A stretch of 64,000 bases of DNA from Paraburkholderia eburnea (GCF_002917095.1 NZ_PQGA01000001.1:1-64000), one strand, 5' to 3'. Positions 17,395-26,708 are shown, numbered from the stretch's first letter. Notes: generated by a model not told the origin, from the letters alone. Program-made: numbers and translations.

Positions 17395-18591
17395 TCAAAT
17401 CCCCAGAATCATCTGCGCGATGATGTTCTTCTGGATTTCGTTCGATCCGCCGTAAATCGACGTCTTGCGGTAATTGAAGTAGTACGCCGCGAGCGGGGCC
17501 GCGTCGTCGTCGCCCGCAGCCGAATGCGCGTGCTCGCCCTCCAGGAAAGCCGGATCGAACGGCGCGGCAAGCGGGCCGACCGCATCGACCATCAGTTCGG
17601 TGAGCGCCTGCTGGATCTCGGTGCCCTTGATCTTGAGCATCGACGCCTCGGGGCCAGGGCCGCGCCCGTTGTTGCTGCTCGCAATCACCCGCTCGGCGGT
17701 CACTTCGAGCGCCATCAGCTCGATTTCAACGGCGGCCACGCGCGACGCGAAGACCGGATCGTGCAGCAGCGGCTTGCCGTTCTTCTTCTGGTTGAGCGCG
17801 ACGTGCTTGAGAAACGCGAGTTCGCGGTTCGACGCGCCCACGCGCGCGATGCCGGTGCGCTCGTGGCCGAGCAGATACTTCGCGTAAGTCCAGCCGCGAT
17901 TCTCCTCGCCGACGAGGTTCTCCACCGGCACCTTCACGTCCTCGAAGAACACTTCGTTGACCTCATGGTCTTCGTCGAGCGTGATGATCGGGCGCACGGT
18001 GATGCCGGGCGTCTTCATGTCGATGAGCAGGAACGAGATGCCCTCCTGCTTTTTCGCGGCGGGGTCGGTGCGCACGAGGCAGAACATCATGTCGGCGTGC
18101 TGGCCGAGCGTGGTCCAGGTCTTCTGCCCGTTCACGACGTAGTGATCGCCCTCGCGTACTGCACGCGTGCGCAGCGAGGCGAGATCGGAACCCGAGCCCG
18201 GCTCCGAATAGCCCTGGCACCACCAGTCTTCGCCCGACAGAATACGCGGCAGATAGCGGCGCTTTTGCGCCTCGTTGCCGTACTTCATGATCACGGGCGC
18301 GACCATCGACACGCCGAACGGCAGGACCGGCGGCGCGCCGATGCGACCGCACTCGGCGTCCCAGATGTGGCGCTGCGTTTCGGTCCAGCCGGGGCCGCCC
18401 CATTCGGCGGGCCACGCGGGCGCCGACCAGCCTTTGGTGCCGAGCAGCTTGTGCCAGTTCGCGATGTCATCGCGACTCAGGCGTTTGTGGTTGAGAACTT
18501 TGGCGCGCGCGTCCTGAGGCACGTTGGCCTCGAGCCAGCTGCGGACTTCGGCGCGGAATGCGTCGTCGGTAGGGGTGTAGTCGAGATCCAT
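17395..18591 (-). CDS. Acyl-CoA dehydrogenase, large/alpha-type subunit (PimC-like)
   Basis: A 398-residue acyl-CoA dehydrogenase (MDLDYTPTDDAFRAEVRSWL). The substrate/FAD loop CQGYSEPGSGSDLASLRT, the GQKTWTTLGQHAD strand and the C-terminal YGGSNEIQKNIIAQ are present; the usual catalytic Glu position reads Gly, so the base probably comes from elsewhere, as in several long-chain or heteromeric enzymes. It resembles the large subunit of pimeloyl-CoA dehydrogenase. Operon order is DUF1178, this gene, the small subunit, then two MaoC genes. It probably uses ETF as electron acceptor in the cytosol. Substrate not known. Confidence 0.88.
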   Translation of the reverse strand: MDLDYTPTDDAFRAEVRSWLEANVPQDARAKVLNHKRLSRDDIANWHKLLGTKGWSAPAWPAEWGGPGWTETQRHIWDAECGRIGAPPVLPFGVSMVAPVIMKYGNEAQKRRYLPRILSGEDWWCQGYSEPGSGSDLASLRTRAVREGDHYVVNGQKTWTTLGQHADMMFCLVRTDPAAKKQEGISFLLIDMKTPGITVRPIITLDEDHEVNEVFFEDVKVPVENLVGEENRGWTYAKYLLGHERTGIARVGASNRELAFLKHVALNQKKNGKPLLHDPVFASRVAAVEIELMALEVTAERVIASSNNGRGPGPEASMLKIKGTEIQQALTELMVDAVGPLAAPFDPAFLEGEHAHSAAGDDDAAPLAAYYFNYRKTSIYGGSNEIQKNIIAQMILGI

Positions 18592-18655
18592 GCGGTTTGT
18601 CTCCTGGCCGCGGCTGGTTGGGCGCGAACCCGAACCGCGGCGAAGACCCGCATGG

Positions 18656-19135
18656 CTATTGCAGCGGACCCTTCAGCGCGGCCGGTACCGGCAGCGGCAT
18701 CACATCGATGCCTTCTTCGACGAGGGCTCGCGCATCCTCCGCGGAAGCGACGCCGCGAATATTGCGCGCCGGCGCTTCGTTGTAGTGCATGCGCCGGGCT
18801 TCCTCGGCGAAACGGTCGCCTACGTTCTCCGTTTTCTCCAGGACCTCGCGGATCGCGCGCAGCGCTTGCGCCTGCCATTGCGCGGCTGGCCCGGCATGGT
18901 GTGCCTGGCCGTCCGCGTTGGCGGCCGACGCAACCGACGACGCTGCCGATGACCCGGCACTCGTTGCGCCCGACAGATTCAGTCGGGGCGCGGACGGCAC
19001 GCGGGCCACGTTGGTGGCGCCGCACATCGGGCATTCGACGAGTTTGCGCGAAAGCTGCGATTCGAAATCGTCAGCGGAAGCGAACCAGCCTTCAAACCGA
19101 TGGCCGTCTGGGCACTGTAAATCGAGGACCTTCAT
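18656..19135 (-). CDS. DUF1178 family zinc-ribbon-like protein
   Basis: A 159-residue DUF1178 protein. The N-terminal ~55 residues carry two Cys-containing knuckles (LQCPDGHRFEGWF and ECPMCGATNVARV) that look like a degenerate zinc ribbon. A flexible Ala/Ser region and a helical C-terminus (QALRAIREVLEKTENVGD) follow. The ATG at 19135 is chosen because the family begins MKVLDLQC. It heads the minus-strand acyl-CoA operon (64 bp before the large dehydrogenase), with a promoter and palindrome at 19158-19194. Function unknown. Confidence 0.88.
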   Translation of the reverse strand: MKVLDLQCPDGHRFEGWFASADDFESQLSRKLVECPMCGATNVARVPSAPRLNLSGATSAGSSAASSVASAANADGQAHHAGPAAQWQAQALRAIREVLEKTENVGDRFAEEARRMHYNEAPARNIRGVASAEDARALVEEGIDVMPLPVPAALKGPLQ

Positions 19136-19157
19136 GGGGAATCGAGGCTTGCGTTGG

Positions 19158-19194
19158 AGTGTAGCGCAAAATGAAAATTTGTGAACGATCGTTC
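19158..19194 (-). promoter_or_regulatory. Promoter with 12-bp palindromic operator before the DUF1178/acyl-CoA operon
   Basis: On the minus strand a -35-like TTCACA (19185-19180) and a -10 TACACT (19163-19158) are 16 bp apart. The perfect palindrome GAACGATCGTTC (19183-19194) overlaps the upstream edge of the -35, where a bound repressor would block RNA polymerase. A similar core, ACGACCGTGC, is in the promoter at 9392-9401. A TetR-family regulator is the most likely binder, by analogy with fatty-acid regulons. Confidence 0.5.
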
Positions 19195-19339
19195 GTAAAA
19201 TTTCCGGGAGGGGAAAACACCGATGCCGTGCGGTTTTCGCATTCAGTGACAAAGCGTCCCGGCCGATCGGTGGTCGATTGTAGCGCCGCGCGAGTCGGCC
19301 CGCTTGCCTTTGCCTGCAGCAACAATGTGGCGCCGATGT

Positions 19340-19370
19340 GAAAACGGCAGCCTTGCGGGCCGCCGTTTTC
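19340..19370 (-). terminator. Probable terminator after the Nudix gene
   Basis: GAAAACGGC and GCCGTTTTC form a 9-bp stem, extended by an inner GCC/GGC pairing, 31 bp after the Nudix stop codon on the minus strand. The T run is short (TTTT within the stem end), so termination is probable but not certain. The rest of 19197-19400 shows no other feature. Confidence 0.55.
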
Positions 19371-19400
19371 GTAACACCTGAACCGCCTGCCGGACGGCAA

Positions 19401-20006
19401 TCAGCCCTTATCGGGCTGTCCCAGCGGCCAACTGCCTGACAGCGCCTTTTCGAGCCAGAACGTGCCGATGATGGTCTTCACGTCCGTGATCTTGCCCTCG
19501 CGCACCCAGCCGAGCAGTTCGGGCAGCGTCGCGGTAAAGGTTTCCAGGAATTCGCCCTCGTCGAGCTTCGACTCGCCCGCCGTCAGGCCGCGCGCGAGAT
19601 AGATGTCGATGAACTCCGTCGAGTACGAAATCACCGGATGGATCTTCGTGAGATAGATGTACTCGCGCGCTTCGTAGCCAGTCTCTTCCTTCAGTTCGCG
19701 CTTCGCGCAGGCGAGCGCCCCTTCCTGCGGATCGAGCTTGCCCGCCGGGAATTCGGTCATCACGCGCGCCAGCGGATAACGGTACTGGCGCTCCATCAGC
19801 ACGCGGCCATCGTCGAACAGCGGGATCACCATCACCGCACCCGGATGCTGGACATATTCGCGCGTCGCGCGCTTGCCGTCGGGCAAGGCCACGGTGTCGC
19901 ACTTGAGCGTCAGGAATTTGCCCGCGTGGAGCGTCGTGCTTTCCACACACGTCTCGGCGAGCGCGGGATCGTGCGTCTCGTCGTGCTTCTGATGGTCGGC
20001 AGCCAT
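19401..20006 (-). CDS. Nudix hydrolase (ADP-ribose pyrophosphatase-like)
   Basis: A 201-residue Nudix protein. The Nudix box begins GKLDPQEGALACAKREL and continues KEETGYE, with all its conserved acidic residues. The YRYPLARVMTEFPAGK lead-in is typical of ADP-ribose pyrophosphatases (NudF), which split ADP-ribose to AMP and ribose-5-phosphate using Mg2+. ATG 20006 (MAADHQKHDE) gives a normal family length; codons further upstream would add non-conserved sequence. It follows the DUF2818 gene by about 120 bp, and DUF2818 follows nuoN. Confidence 0.88.
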   Translation of the reverse strand: MAADHQKHDETHDPALAETCVESTTLHAGKFLTLKCDTVALPDGKRATREYVQHPGAVMVIPLFDDGRVLMERQYRYPLARVMTEFPAGKLDPQEGALACAKRELKEETGYEAREYIYLTKIHPVISYSTEFIDIYLARGLTAGESKLDEGEFLETFTATLPELLGWVREGKITDVKTIIGTFWLEKALSGSWPLGQPDKG

Positions 20007-20125
20007 GTTCAACCTCGGGAGGATCGGAAATAAGGACTGAATGCGCAGAGGCGCGGAAAAACCGCGCTGCAATCGAAAATACAGGCGCCCCGCTGTCGAG
20101 CGAGGCGCACCGCATTGCCGTCGGA

Positions 20126-20428
20126 CTACGCCAGACGGCGTTTGACGAGATATTGCCAGGCGAAGCCGGGGAACGCGAACACGACAAACAGACTGAACGT
20201 GATGGCGTAGAACTGCCAGCCCTGGTCGAAGCGGTTACCGGCGCGCGCTTCCAGCAGGAAGCCGAACGCACCGACCACGAAATACAGCACGATCAGCTCG
20301 GCGATGCGGACCCACGCGCTCTTTTTAGGCGCGCGCATCGGCAGAAGGCCGAACAGACGTTGATTGAGAAACGGCAGGTTGGCGCCCGCGAGCGCCAACA
20401 ACACGATAAACCAACCGGCTGCCGACAT
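20126..20428 (-). CDS. DUF2818 family membrane protein, fused to the end of the nuo operon
   Basis: A 100-residue protein with three predicted membrane helices (WFIVLLALAGANLPFL, IAELIVLYFVVGAFGFLLE, YAITFSLFVVFAFPGFAW) and a basic C-terminus (KRRLA). It is a DUF2818 protein. The ATG overlaps the last base of the nuoN stop (TAATG), which implies translational coupling with complex I genes. A role as an accessory or assembly subunit of NDH-1 is plausible but inferred from position only. Confidence 0.85.
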   Translation of the reverse strand: MSAAGWFIVLLALAGANLPFLNQRLFGLLPMRAPKKSAWVRIAELIVLYFVVGAFGFLLEARAGNRFDQGWQFYAITFSLFVVFAFPGFAWQYLVKRRLA

Positions 20429-21900
20429 TACAGAGGCAGCGTGTGCGTCACGGCCTGCAGGCACAGCGACATCAGCGGGCCCGGGATGATGCCGAGCACG
20501 AGCACGGCCACACCGTTGATCGTCAGCAGCGCGCGGTTGCTTGCGTGGCTCACGATCGGCGAGGTGTCCTGCGGCGCATCGAAGTACATTAGCTTGACGA
20601 TGCGCAGGTAGTAGAACGCGCCGAACAGCGACGTGACCACGGCAAGGATGGCGAGCCACGTGAGGCCGGCGTTCATCGTCGCTTCGAGCACGGCGAGCTT
20701 CGCGTAGAAGCCGACCGTCGGCGGAATACCGGCGAGCGAGAACATCACAAGCATCATGACGAACGCGAGCATCGGGCTGCGATGGTTCAGGCCCTTGAAG
20801 TCGTCGAGCGTTTCCGCTTCGAAGTCGCGGCGGGCGAGCATCATCACCACGCCGAACGCGCCGAGCGTCGTGATCAGGTAGACGATGCTATAGAACATCG
20901 CCGAGCTGTACGCACTGGCGGCGCCCGTCGCCTTGTTGTCGACGATGCCGGCAAGCAGCCCAAGCAGCACGAAGCCCATGTTCGAAATCGCCGAGTACGC
21001 CAGCATGCGCTTGACGTTGCGCTGGACGATACCCGTGATGTTGCCGACGATCATCGACAGCGCCGCGAGGATAATCAGCATTTCCTGCCAGTCCACGGCC
21101 AGCGGCAACAGACCCATGACGAGGAAACGCACGGCCCACGCGAATGCCGCGACCTTCGGGCCGCCGCCAGTGAGCAGCGTCATCGCCGTCGGTGCGCCCT
21201 GATAGACGTCCGGCACCCACATATGGAACGGCACCGCGCCCATCTTGAACGCCACGCCTGCGACCACGAACACCACGCCGAACAGCAGCACGATATCGTT
21301 GATGTGACCCGAGGCGACCGCCTTGAACACGTCGGAGAGGTCGAGCGAGCCCGTCGCGCCGTACAGCATCGAGATGCCATAGAGCAGGAAGCCCGACGCG
21401 AGCGCGCCCAGCACGTAGTACTTCATCGCGGCTTCGTTCGACTGCGAGGCGTCGCGGCGCAGCGCGATCAGCGCGTAGAGCGACAGCGACATCAGCTCAA
21501 GGCCGAGGTACAGCGTGAGGAAGTTGTTGCCCGAGATCATGACGATCTGGCCGAGCAGCGAGAACATGCCAAGCAGGAAAAACTCGCCCCGGAACAGGTC
21601 GCGGTCTTCGAGATACTTGCGCGAGTACACGATCGACACGGCATAGCCGAGCGTGACCACCGACTTCATCGCACTCGCGAACGGATCGACCACATACATG
21701 CGCGTGAAGAAATAGCTCACGTGCGGATCGAAGGCGTTCACCGCGAACCAGACGCCGGCGATGATGGTCGTCAGCAGCGCGATGAAATAGGTCGTACGCC
21801 GGCCGGAAGGACCGGTGAACGTGTCGTTGAGCCACGCGACGATGATGCCGGCGAGTACCAGCGCATCGGGTAGCAGAGCGTACATAGGGGCGTTTGGCAT
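20428..21900 (-). CDS. nuoN: NADH-quinone oxidoreductase subunit N
   Basis: A 490-residue antiporter-like membrane subunit with about 14 helices. It is one of three proton-channel subunits in the NDH-1 membrane arm. The conserved proton-path Lys lies in a segment with AFKMGAVPFHMWVPD, followed by QRNVKRMLAYSAISNMGF. It is the last canonical nuo gene, 24 bp after nuoM, and its stop overlaps the DUF2818 start. An in-frame ATG five codons downstream is an alternative start. Confidence 0.96.
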   Translation of the reverse strand: MPNAPMYALLPDALVLAGIIVAWLNDTFTGPSGRRTTYFIALLTTIIAGVWFAVNAFDPHVSYFFTRMYVVDPFASAMKSVVTLGYAVSIVYSRKYLEDRDLFRGEFFLLGMFSLLGQIVMISGNNFLTLYLGLELMSLSLYALIALRRDASQSNEAAMKYYVLGALASGFLLYGISMLYGATGSLDLSDVFKAVASGHINDIVLLFGVVFVVAGVAFKMGAVPFHMWVPDVYQGAPTAMTLLTGGGPKVAAFAWAVRFLVMGLLPLAVDWQEMLIILAALSMIVGNITGIVQRNVKRMLAYSAISNMGFVLLGLLAGIVDNKATGAASAYSSAMFYSIVYLITTLGAFGVVMMLARRDFEAETLDDFKGLNHRSPMLAFVMMLVMFSLAGIPPTVGFYAKLAVLEATMNAGLTWLAILAVVTSLFGAFYYLRIVKLMYFDAPQDTSPIVSHASNRALLTINGVAVLVLGIIPGPLMSLCLQAVTHTLPL

Positions 21901-21924
21901 GATCTTTTGTTCCTCCGCTCGGTA

Positions 21925-23424
21925 TTACTGTGACAGCGGCAGTTTCGACACTGCGACGTGGGAGAGGAGGTTTTCCACGGATACGTGCATCACATCGGTA
22001 AAGGGCTTCGGGTAGATGCCCATGAAGAGCGTAAACAGCGCGAGCACGACGAGCATCCCGTACTCCCGGCTGTTGATGTCCTTCAGCTCGCGAACGTGAT
22101 CGTTCGAGATGGCGCCGAAGTACACCCGCTTGTACATCCACAACGTATAGGCCGCGCCCAGGATCAGCGTGAACGCCGCCCCGAATGCGATCCAGAAGTT
22201 GAACTTCACAGCCGCCAGAATCACCATGAATTCGCCGACGAATCCCGAGGTGCCCGGCAAGCCGCAGTTGGCCATGGCGAACAGCATGGCCAGCGCCGCG
22301 AACTTCGGCATCGTATTCACGACGCCGCCGTAATCGGCGATCTGCCGCGTATGCATGCGGTCATACAGCACCCCAATGCACAGAAACATGGCGCCCGAGA
22401 CGAAGCCGTGCGAGATCATCTGGATGATCCCGCCTTCGACCGCAAGCTGGCTCGACGGGCCGAACATAAAGAAGCCGAGCGTGACGAAGCCCATATGGGC
22501 GATCGACGAATACGCGACCAGCTTTTTCATGTCCGACTGCACCATCGCCACGAGGCCGATATAGATCACAGCGATCAACGACAGCGTGATGATGACAGGC
22601 GCCAGATAGTGACTCGCGTCCGGCGTCACCGGCAGCGAGAACCGCAGGAAACCGTACGCGCCGAGCTTGAGCATGATGGCGGCCAGCACGACCGAGCCGC
22701 CCGTGGGCGCTTCGACGTGCGCGTCCGGCAACCACGTGTGGACCGGGAACATCGGCACCTTCACCGCGAACGCGAAGAAGAACGCGACGAACAGCAGAAT
22801 CTGCGGCGTCATCGCAATCTTTGCGTCCTGCCAGGCGGCAAGCTCGAACGTGTGCGTTACACGGTACAGATACAGCAACGCGATCAGCATCAACAGCGAG
22901 CCGGCCAGCGTGTACAGAAAGAACTTGAAGGCTGCGTACACGCGGTTCGGGCCGCCCCAGATCCCGATGATGATGTACATCGGGATCAGCGTGGCTTCGA
23001 AGAACACGTAGAACAGCAGGCCATCGGCGGCGCAAAAGACGCCGATCATCAGACCCGACAGGACAAGGAAGGCGGCGAAATACTGCGCGACGTCTTCCTT
23101 GATGACCTGCCAGCCCGCGATCACTACGATCACGGTGATGAGCGCCGTGAGCACCACGAACCACATCGCGATGCCGTCGACGCCCAGGTGATAGGCAATG
23201 TTGAAGCGGTCGATCCAGACCGACTTCTCCTCGAACTGCAACGCAGCCGTGGTGGTGTCGAAGCCCGAAACGAGCGGCAACGTAACAAGGAAACTAAGCA
23301 CTGAACCGATGAGCGCGAGCCAGCGGGCTCGGCCCGGGTTCCGGTCGGAACCCACTACTAAAACGATGACGCCGAAGATGATCGGCATCCAGATCGCAAT
23401 ACTGAGAATCGGGGTTGCGTGCAT
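21925..23424 (-). CDS. nuoM: NADH-quinone oxidoreductase subunit M
   Basis: A 499-residue antiporter-like subunit of complex I. Landmarks are a membrane Glu in FFEATLIPMYIIIG, AFAVKVPMFPVHTWLPDAH with the channel Lys, and the lateral segment QSDMKKLVAYSSIAHMGF. It pumps protons in the inner-membrane arm. It sits 13 bp downstream of nuoL and 24 bp before nuoN in the usual gene order. Confidence 0.97.
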   Translation of the reverse strand: MHATPILSIAIWMPIIFGVIVLVVGSDRNPGRARWLALIGSVLSFLVTLPLVSGFDTTTAALQFEEKSVWIDRFNIAYHLGVDGIAMWFVVLTALITVIVVIAGWQVIKEDVAQYFAAFLVLSGLMIGVFCAADGLLFYVFFEATLIPMYIIIGIWGGPNRVYAAFKFFLYTLAGSLLMLIALLYLYRVTHTFELAAWQDAKIAMTPQILLFVAFFFAFAVKVPMFPVHTWLPDAHVEAPTGGSVVLAAIMLKLGAYGFLRFSLPVTPDASHYLAPVIITLSLIAVIYIGLVAMVQSDMKKLVAYSSIAHMGFVTLGFFMFGPSSQLAVEGGIIQMISHGFVSGAMFLCIGVLYDRMHTRQIADYGGVVNTMPKFAALAMLFAMANCGLPGTSGFVGEFMVILAAVKFNFWIAFGAAFTLILGAAYTLWMYKRVYFGAISNDHVRELKDINSREYGMLVVLALFTLFMGIYPKPFTDVMHVSVENLLSHVAVSKLPLSQ

Positions 23425-23437
23425 GCGTTTCCTCGCC

Positions 23438-25486
23438 TTATTTGCCGCTGAGCGTTACAAACAGGGTAAGGAGGCCAAGCATGCCAATAATCATGGCGAA
23501 TGCGTAGTGATAGATATAGCCGGATTGCAGGAAACGAATGACAGTTGCAAACCAGCCGATAAACTTGGCGCTCCCGTTCACGACGCCGTCGATCACGACA
23601 ACATCGCCCTCCTTCCACAGACCGCGACCGATCGCGACTGCTCCGCGAGCGAAGACGATTTCGTTGATCTTGTCGAGGTAATACGCATTTGCCAGCAGCT
23701 TGTAGACCGGCGAGAACGTGCGTTGCACCACCGCCGGCAGATCCGGGCGCTTCATGTAGAAGAACCACGCCACCACCACACCCGCGAGTGCAAGCCAGAC
23801 CGGCAGACCCGAGAACGCATGCGCGCCCATCGCGGCCCAGCCCTGGAACTCATCTGCCATCTCGGTCAGACCCGGATGGTTCTGGCCGATAAAGATCACC
23901 TTGTCGAACGCCACGCCGTTCTGGAAGAACGAACCGAACAGCAGCGGCTGGATCGCATACGCGCCGGCGATGATCGACGGAATCGCGAGCAGCACGAGCG
24001 GCACCCAGATCACCCACGGCGATTCGTGCGGAACGTGCGCGTGATGGTCGTCGTGGCCATGATCGCCGTGAGCCGAATGCGCCGCTTCGATCGCCATCGG
24101 CGATTCCGGATGCTTCGGACCGCGGAAGCGCTCTTCACCGTGGAACACGAGGAAGTACATGCGGAACGAGTACAGCGCCGTCACGAACACGCTCGCCACG
24201 ACCGCGAAGTACGCGAAGCCCGAACCCGCCAGATGCGAGAGCTTCACGGCGTCGATGATCGAATCCTTCGAGTAGAAACCCGAGAAGAACGGCGTGCCGA
24301 TCAGCGCGAGCGAACCGACCAGCGACGTGATCCATGTGATCGGCATGTACTTGCGCAGGCCGCCCATGTTGCGCATGTCCTGGTCGTGATGCATGCCAAT
24401 GATGACCGAACCCGCACCGAGGAACAGCAACGCCTTGAAGAACGCGTGCGTCATCAGGTGGAAAATAGCCACCGGATAAGCCGACACGCCGAGCGCGACC
24501 GTCATGTAGCCGAGCTGCGACAGCGTCGAGTACGCGACCACGCGCTTGATGTCGTTCTGCACGATGCCGAGGAAGCCCATGAAGAGCGCGGTGATGGCGC
24601 CGATCACGACGATGAACGAGAGCGCTGCGTCCGAGAGTTCGAACAGCGGCGACATGCGCGCGACCATGAAGATACCGGCCGTCACCATGGTGGCGGCGTG
24701 GATCAGCGCGGAGATCGGCGTCGGGCCTTCCATCGAGTCGGGCAGCCAGACGTGCAGCGGGAACTGCGCCGACTTGCCCATCGCGCCGATGAAGAGGCAA
24801 ATACACGAGACCGTCAGCAGGTTCCACGAGGTGCCCGGGAACGTCAGCGCCGCGAGTTCGTGGCCCTTCGCGAACACGTCGTTGTAGTTCAGCGAGCCGC
24901 CGTACGCGAGCAACAGACCGATGCCCAGCAGGAAGCCGAAGTCGCCCACGCGGTTCACGAGAAACGCCTTCATGTTCGCGTAGATGGCGCTTTCACGCTT
25001 GAAGTAAAAGCCGATCAGCAGGTACGAAACCAGACCCACCGCTTCCCAGCCGAAGAACAGCTGCAGGAAGTTGTTGGCCATCACGAGCATCAGCATCGAG
25101 AACGTGAACAGCGCGATGTACGAGAAGAAGCGCTGGTAGCCCTCTTCGTCCGCCATGTAGCCGATCGTGTAGATGTGCACCATCAGCGACACGAAGGTCA
25201 CGACGATCATCATGAGCGCGGTGAGCGAGTCGATCAGGAAGCCCACTTCGAACTTCAGGCCGCCCACCGACATCCATTCGTACACGGTCGCGTTGAAGCT
25301 CGCGCCGTTCAGCACGTCGAAGAACGTCATGCACGAGAGCACGAACGCCACCGCGACGCCGAGAATGGTGACCGTATGCGCGCCAGCGCGCCCCACCGTC
25401 TTGCCGAAAAGACCGGCGATCAGGGAACCGGCCAGCGGGGCCAGCGGAATTGCCAGCAGCAAGTTTTCGTTGAGTGTCGTAGCCAT
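23438..25486 (-). CDS. nuoL: NADH-quinone oxidoreductase subunit L
   Basis: A 682-residue distal proton-pumping subunit with about 16 helices, including the C-terminal lateral helix (HL) that braces the membrane arm. Conserved parts are FFGWEAVGLVSYLLIGF, GKSAQFPLHVWLPDSMEGPT and QNDIKRVVAYSTLSQLGY. A His-rich loop (HGDHGHDDHHAHVPHE, residues ~470-490) lies between late helices; such loops are common in beta-proteobacterial NuoL and might bind metal. It is 11 bp after nuoK. Confidence 0.97.
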   Translation of the reverse strand: MATTLNENLLLAIPLAPLAGSLIAGLFGKTVGRAGAHTVTILGVAVAFVLSCMTFFDVLNGASFNATVYEWMSVGGLKFEVGFLIDSLTALMMIVVTFVSLMVHIYTIGYMADEEGYQRFFSYIALFTFSMLMLVMANNFLQLFFGWEAVGLVSYLLIGFYFKRESAIYANMKAFLVNRVGDFGFLLGIGLLLAYGGSLNYNDVFAKGHELAALTFPGTSWNLLTVSCICLFIGAMGKSAQFPLHVWLPDSMEGPTPISALIHAATMVTAGIFMVARMSPLFELSDAALSFIVVIGAITALFMGFLGIVQNDIKRVVAYSTLSQLGYMTVALGVSAYPVAIFHLMTHAFFKALLFLGAGSVIIGMHHDQDMRNMGGLRKYMPITWITSLVGSLALIGTPFFSGFYSKDSIIDAVKLSHLAGSGFAYFAVVASVFVTALYSFRMYFLVFHGEERFRGPKHPESPMAIEAAHSAHGDHGHDDHHAHVPHESPWVIWVPLVLLAIPSIIAGAYAIQPLLFGSFFQNGVAFDKVIFIGQNHPGLTEMADEFQGWAAMGAHAFSGLPVWLALAGVVVAWFFYMKRPDLPAVVQRTFSPVYKLLANAYYLDKINEIVFARGAVAIGRGLWKEGDVVVIDGVVNGSAKFIGWFATVIRFLQSGYIYHYAFAMIIGMLGLLTLFVTLSGK

Positions 25487-25497
25487 AGCAGCCTGCC

Positions 25498-25803
25498 TTA
25501 ACCTTTGAGCTGATCGAGATCCTCGACATTGATCGTGTCGAGGCTGCGGAACAGAGTCACAAGAATAGCCAGACCAATTGCAGCTTCCGCCGCCGCAACT
25601 GTAAGCACGAAGAACACGAAAATCTGTCCGTGAACGTCACCGAGGTAATGCGAGAACGCGACGAAGTTCGTGTTCACCGCCAACAACATCAGTTCAATCG
25701 CCATCAGGATGATGATGACGTTGCGCCGATTCAGAAAGATGCCGACGATCGAGATCGCAAAAAGGATCGCGCCGAGGACGAGGTAATGGGCCAGGGTCAA
25801 CAT
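25498..25803 (-). CDS. nuoK: NADH-quinone oxidoreductase subunit K
   Basis: A 101-residue, three-helix membrane subunit. It carries the two conserved membrane Glu residues of the family ([16 protein letters not shown] and [16 protein letters not shown]) that are part of the proton channel near the quinone module. It lies between nuoJ (20 bp) and nuoL (11 bp). Full length for the family. Confidence 0.97.
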
Positions 25804-25823
25804 AATGGTTCGCTCCTTCGCGC

Positions 25824-26534
25824 TTAGCTCTTCGTTGCGGGCGCGGCCGGGGCGGCGCCAGGCGCGGCCGCCGGTGCTGCCGCAGCGGCGTCTGCCGGCG
25901 CGGGTTCCTCGACTTCCGGCACTTCGACCACGGCCTGCATCTTGACGATGCGCACGCGATCCTTGGCCCGCACGGCGACCTGCTTCGACACGTCCTGGCG
26001 CTTGCTGTCCTTCGGTTCGCGCACGGTCAGGCCGATTGCCGCAACGATCGCCACCAGCAGCACGAGGCCGGCGACTTCGAAAGCGAAGATGTAATCGGTG
26101 TAGATGATCTTGCCGATCAGATGCGTGTTCGACATCGCACCCGACGACACCGCCGCGAGCGAGCCATCCGCCACCGGCGTGGTGGTTGCGCCATAGCCGT
26201 GCCAGAGGATCAGCGCGGTTTCGACCACCATGATCGCGCCGACGATGGTCGCGACCGGAATGAAGCGCTTGAAGTCGCGGCTCAGTACGTCGACGTTGAT
26301 GTCCAGCATCATCACGACGAACAGGAACAGCACCATCACCGCGCCCACGTAGACGAGCACCAGCAGGATCGCGAGGAATTCGGCCTCCAGCAGCATCCAG
26401 ACCGCAGCCGCGTTGAAGAACGCGAGCACGAGAAAGAGCGCGGACGAGACAGGATTGCGCGCGGTGATCACCTTCATGCCTGATAGCGTGAGCAACAGCG
26501 CGAAGATGTAGAACAGGACGGTCGTGAATTCCAT
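25824..26534 (-). CDS. nuoJ: NADH-quinone oxidoreductase subunit J with Ala/Pro-rich tail
   Basis: A 236-residue NuoJ with five helices. The core (to ~residue 185) includes [21 protein letters not shown], the Tyr/Gly-containing helix implicated in the pi-bulge. About 60 extra residues follow, first charged ([20 protein letters not shown]) and then almost only Ala/Pro/Glu, which E. coli NuoJ lacks. The tail is cytoplasmic or periplasmic, probably flexible. It is 20 bp before nuoK; about 170 bp separate it from nuoI. Confidence 0.95.
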
Positions 26535-26708
26535 GATTACTGGTTCATCGTTGAGGCCATCATAAGGCGGATTGCGCGGCGCAGGCTGGCGGCCAGACCA
26601 GGAAGCGTCGCGCCGCGTCGGGCGGCATGCGGAGTCGCGGCATTTTCAGGCGCAGGCGTGCCCCGCAGCCGGCCCGCACCGCGGGCCGAAGCAGCGTCAA
26701 ACTGAAGA

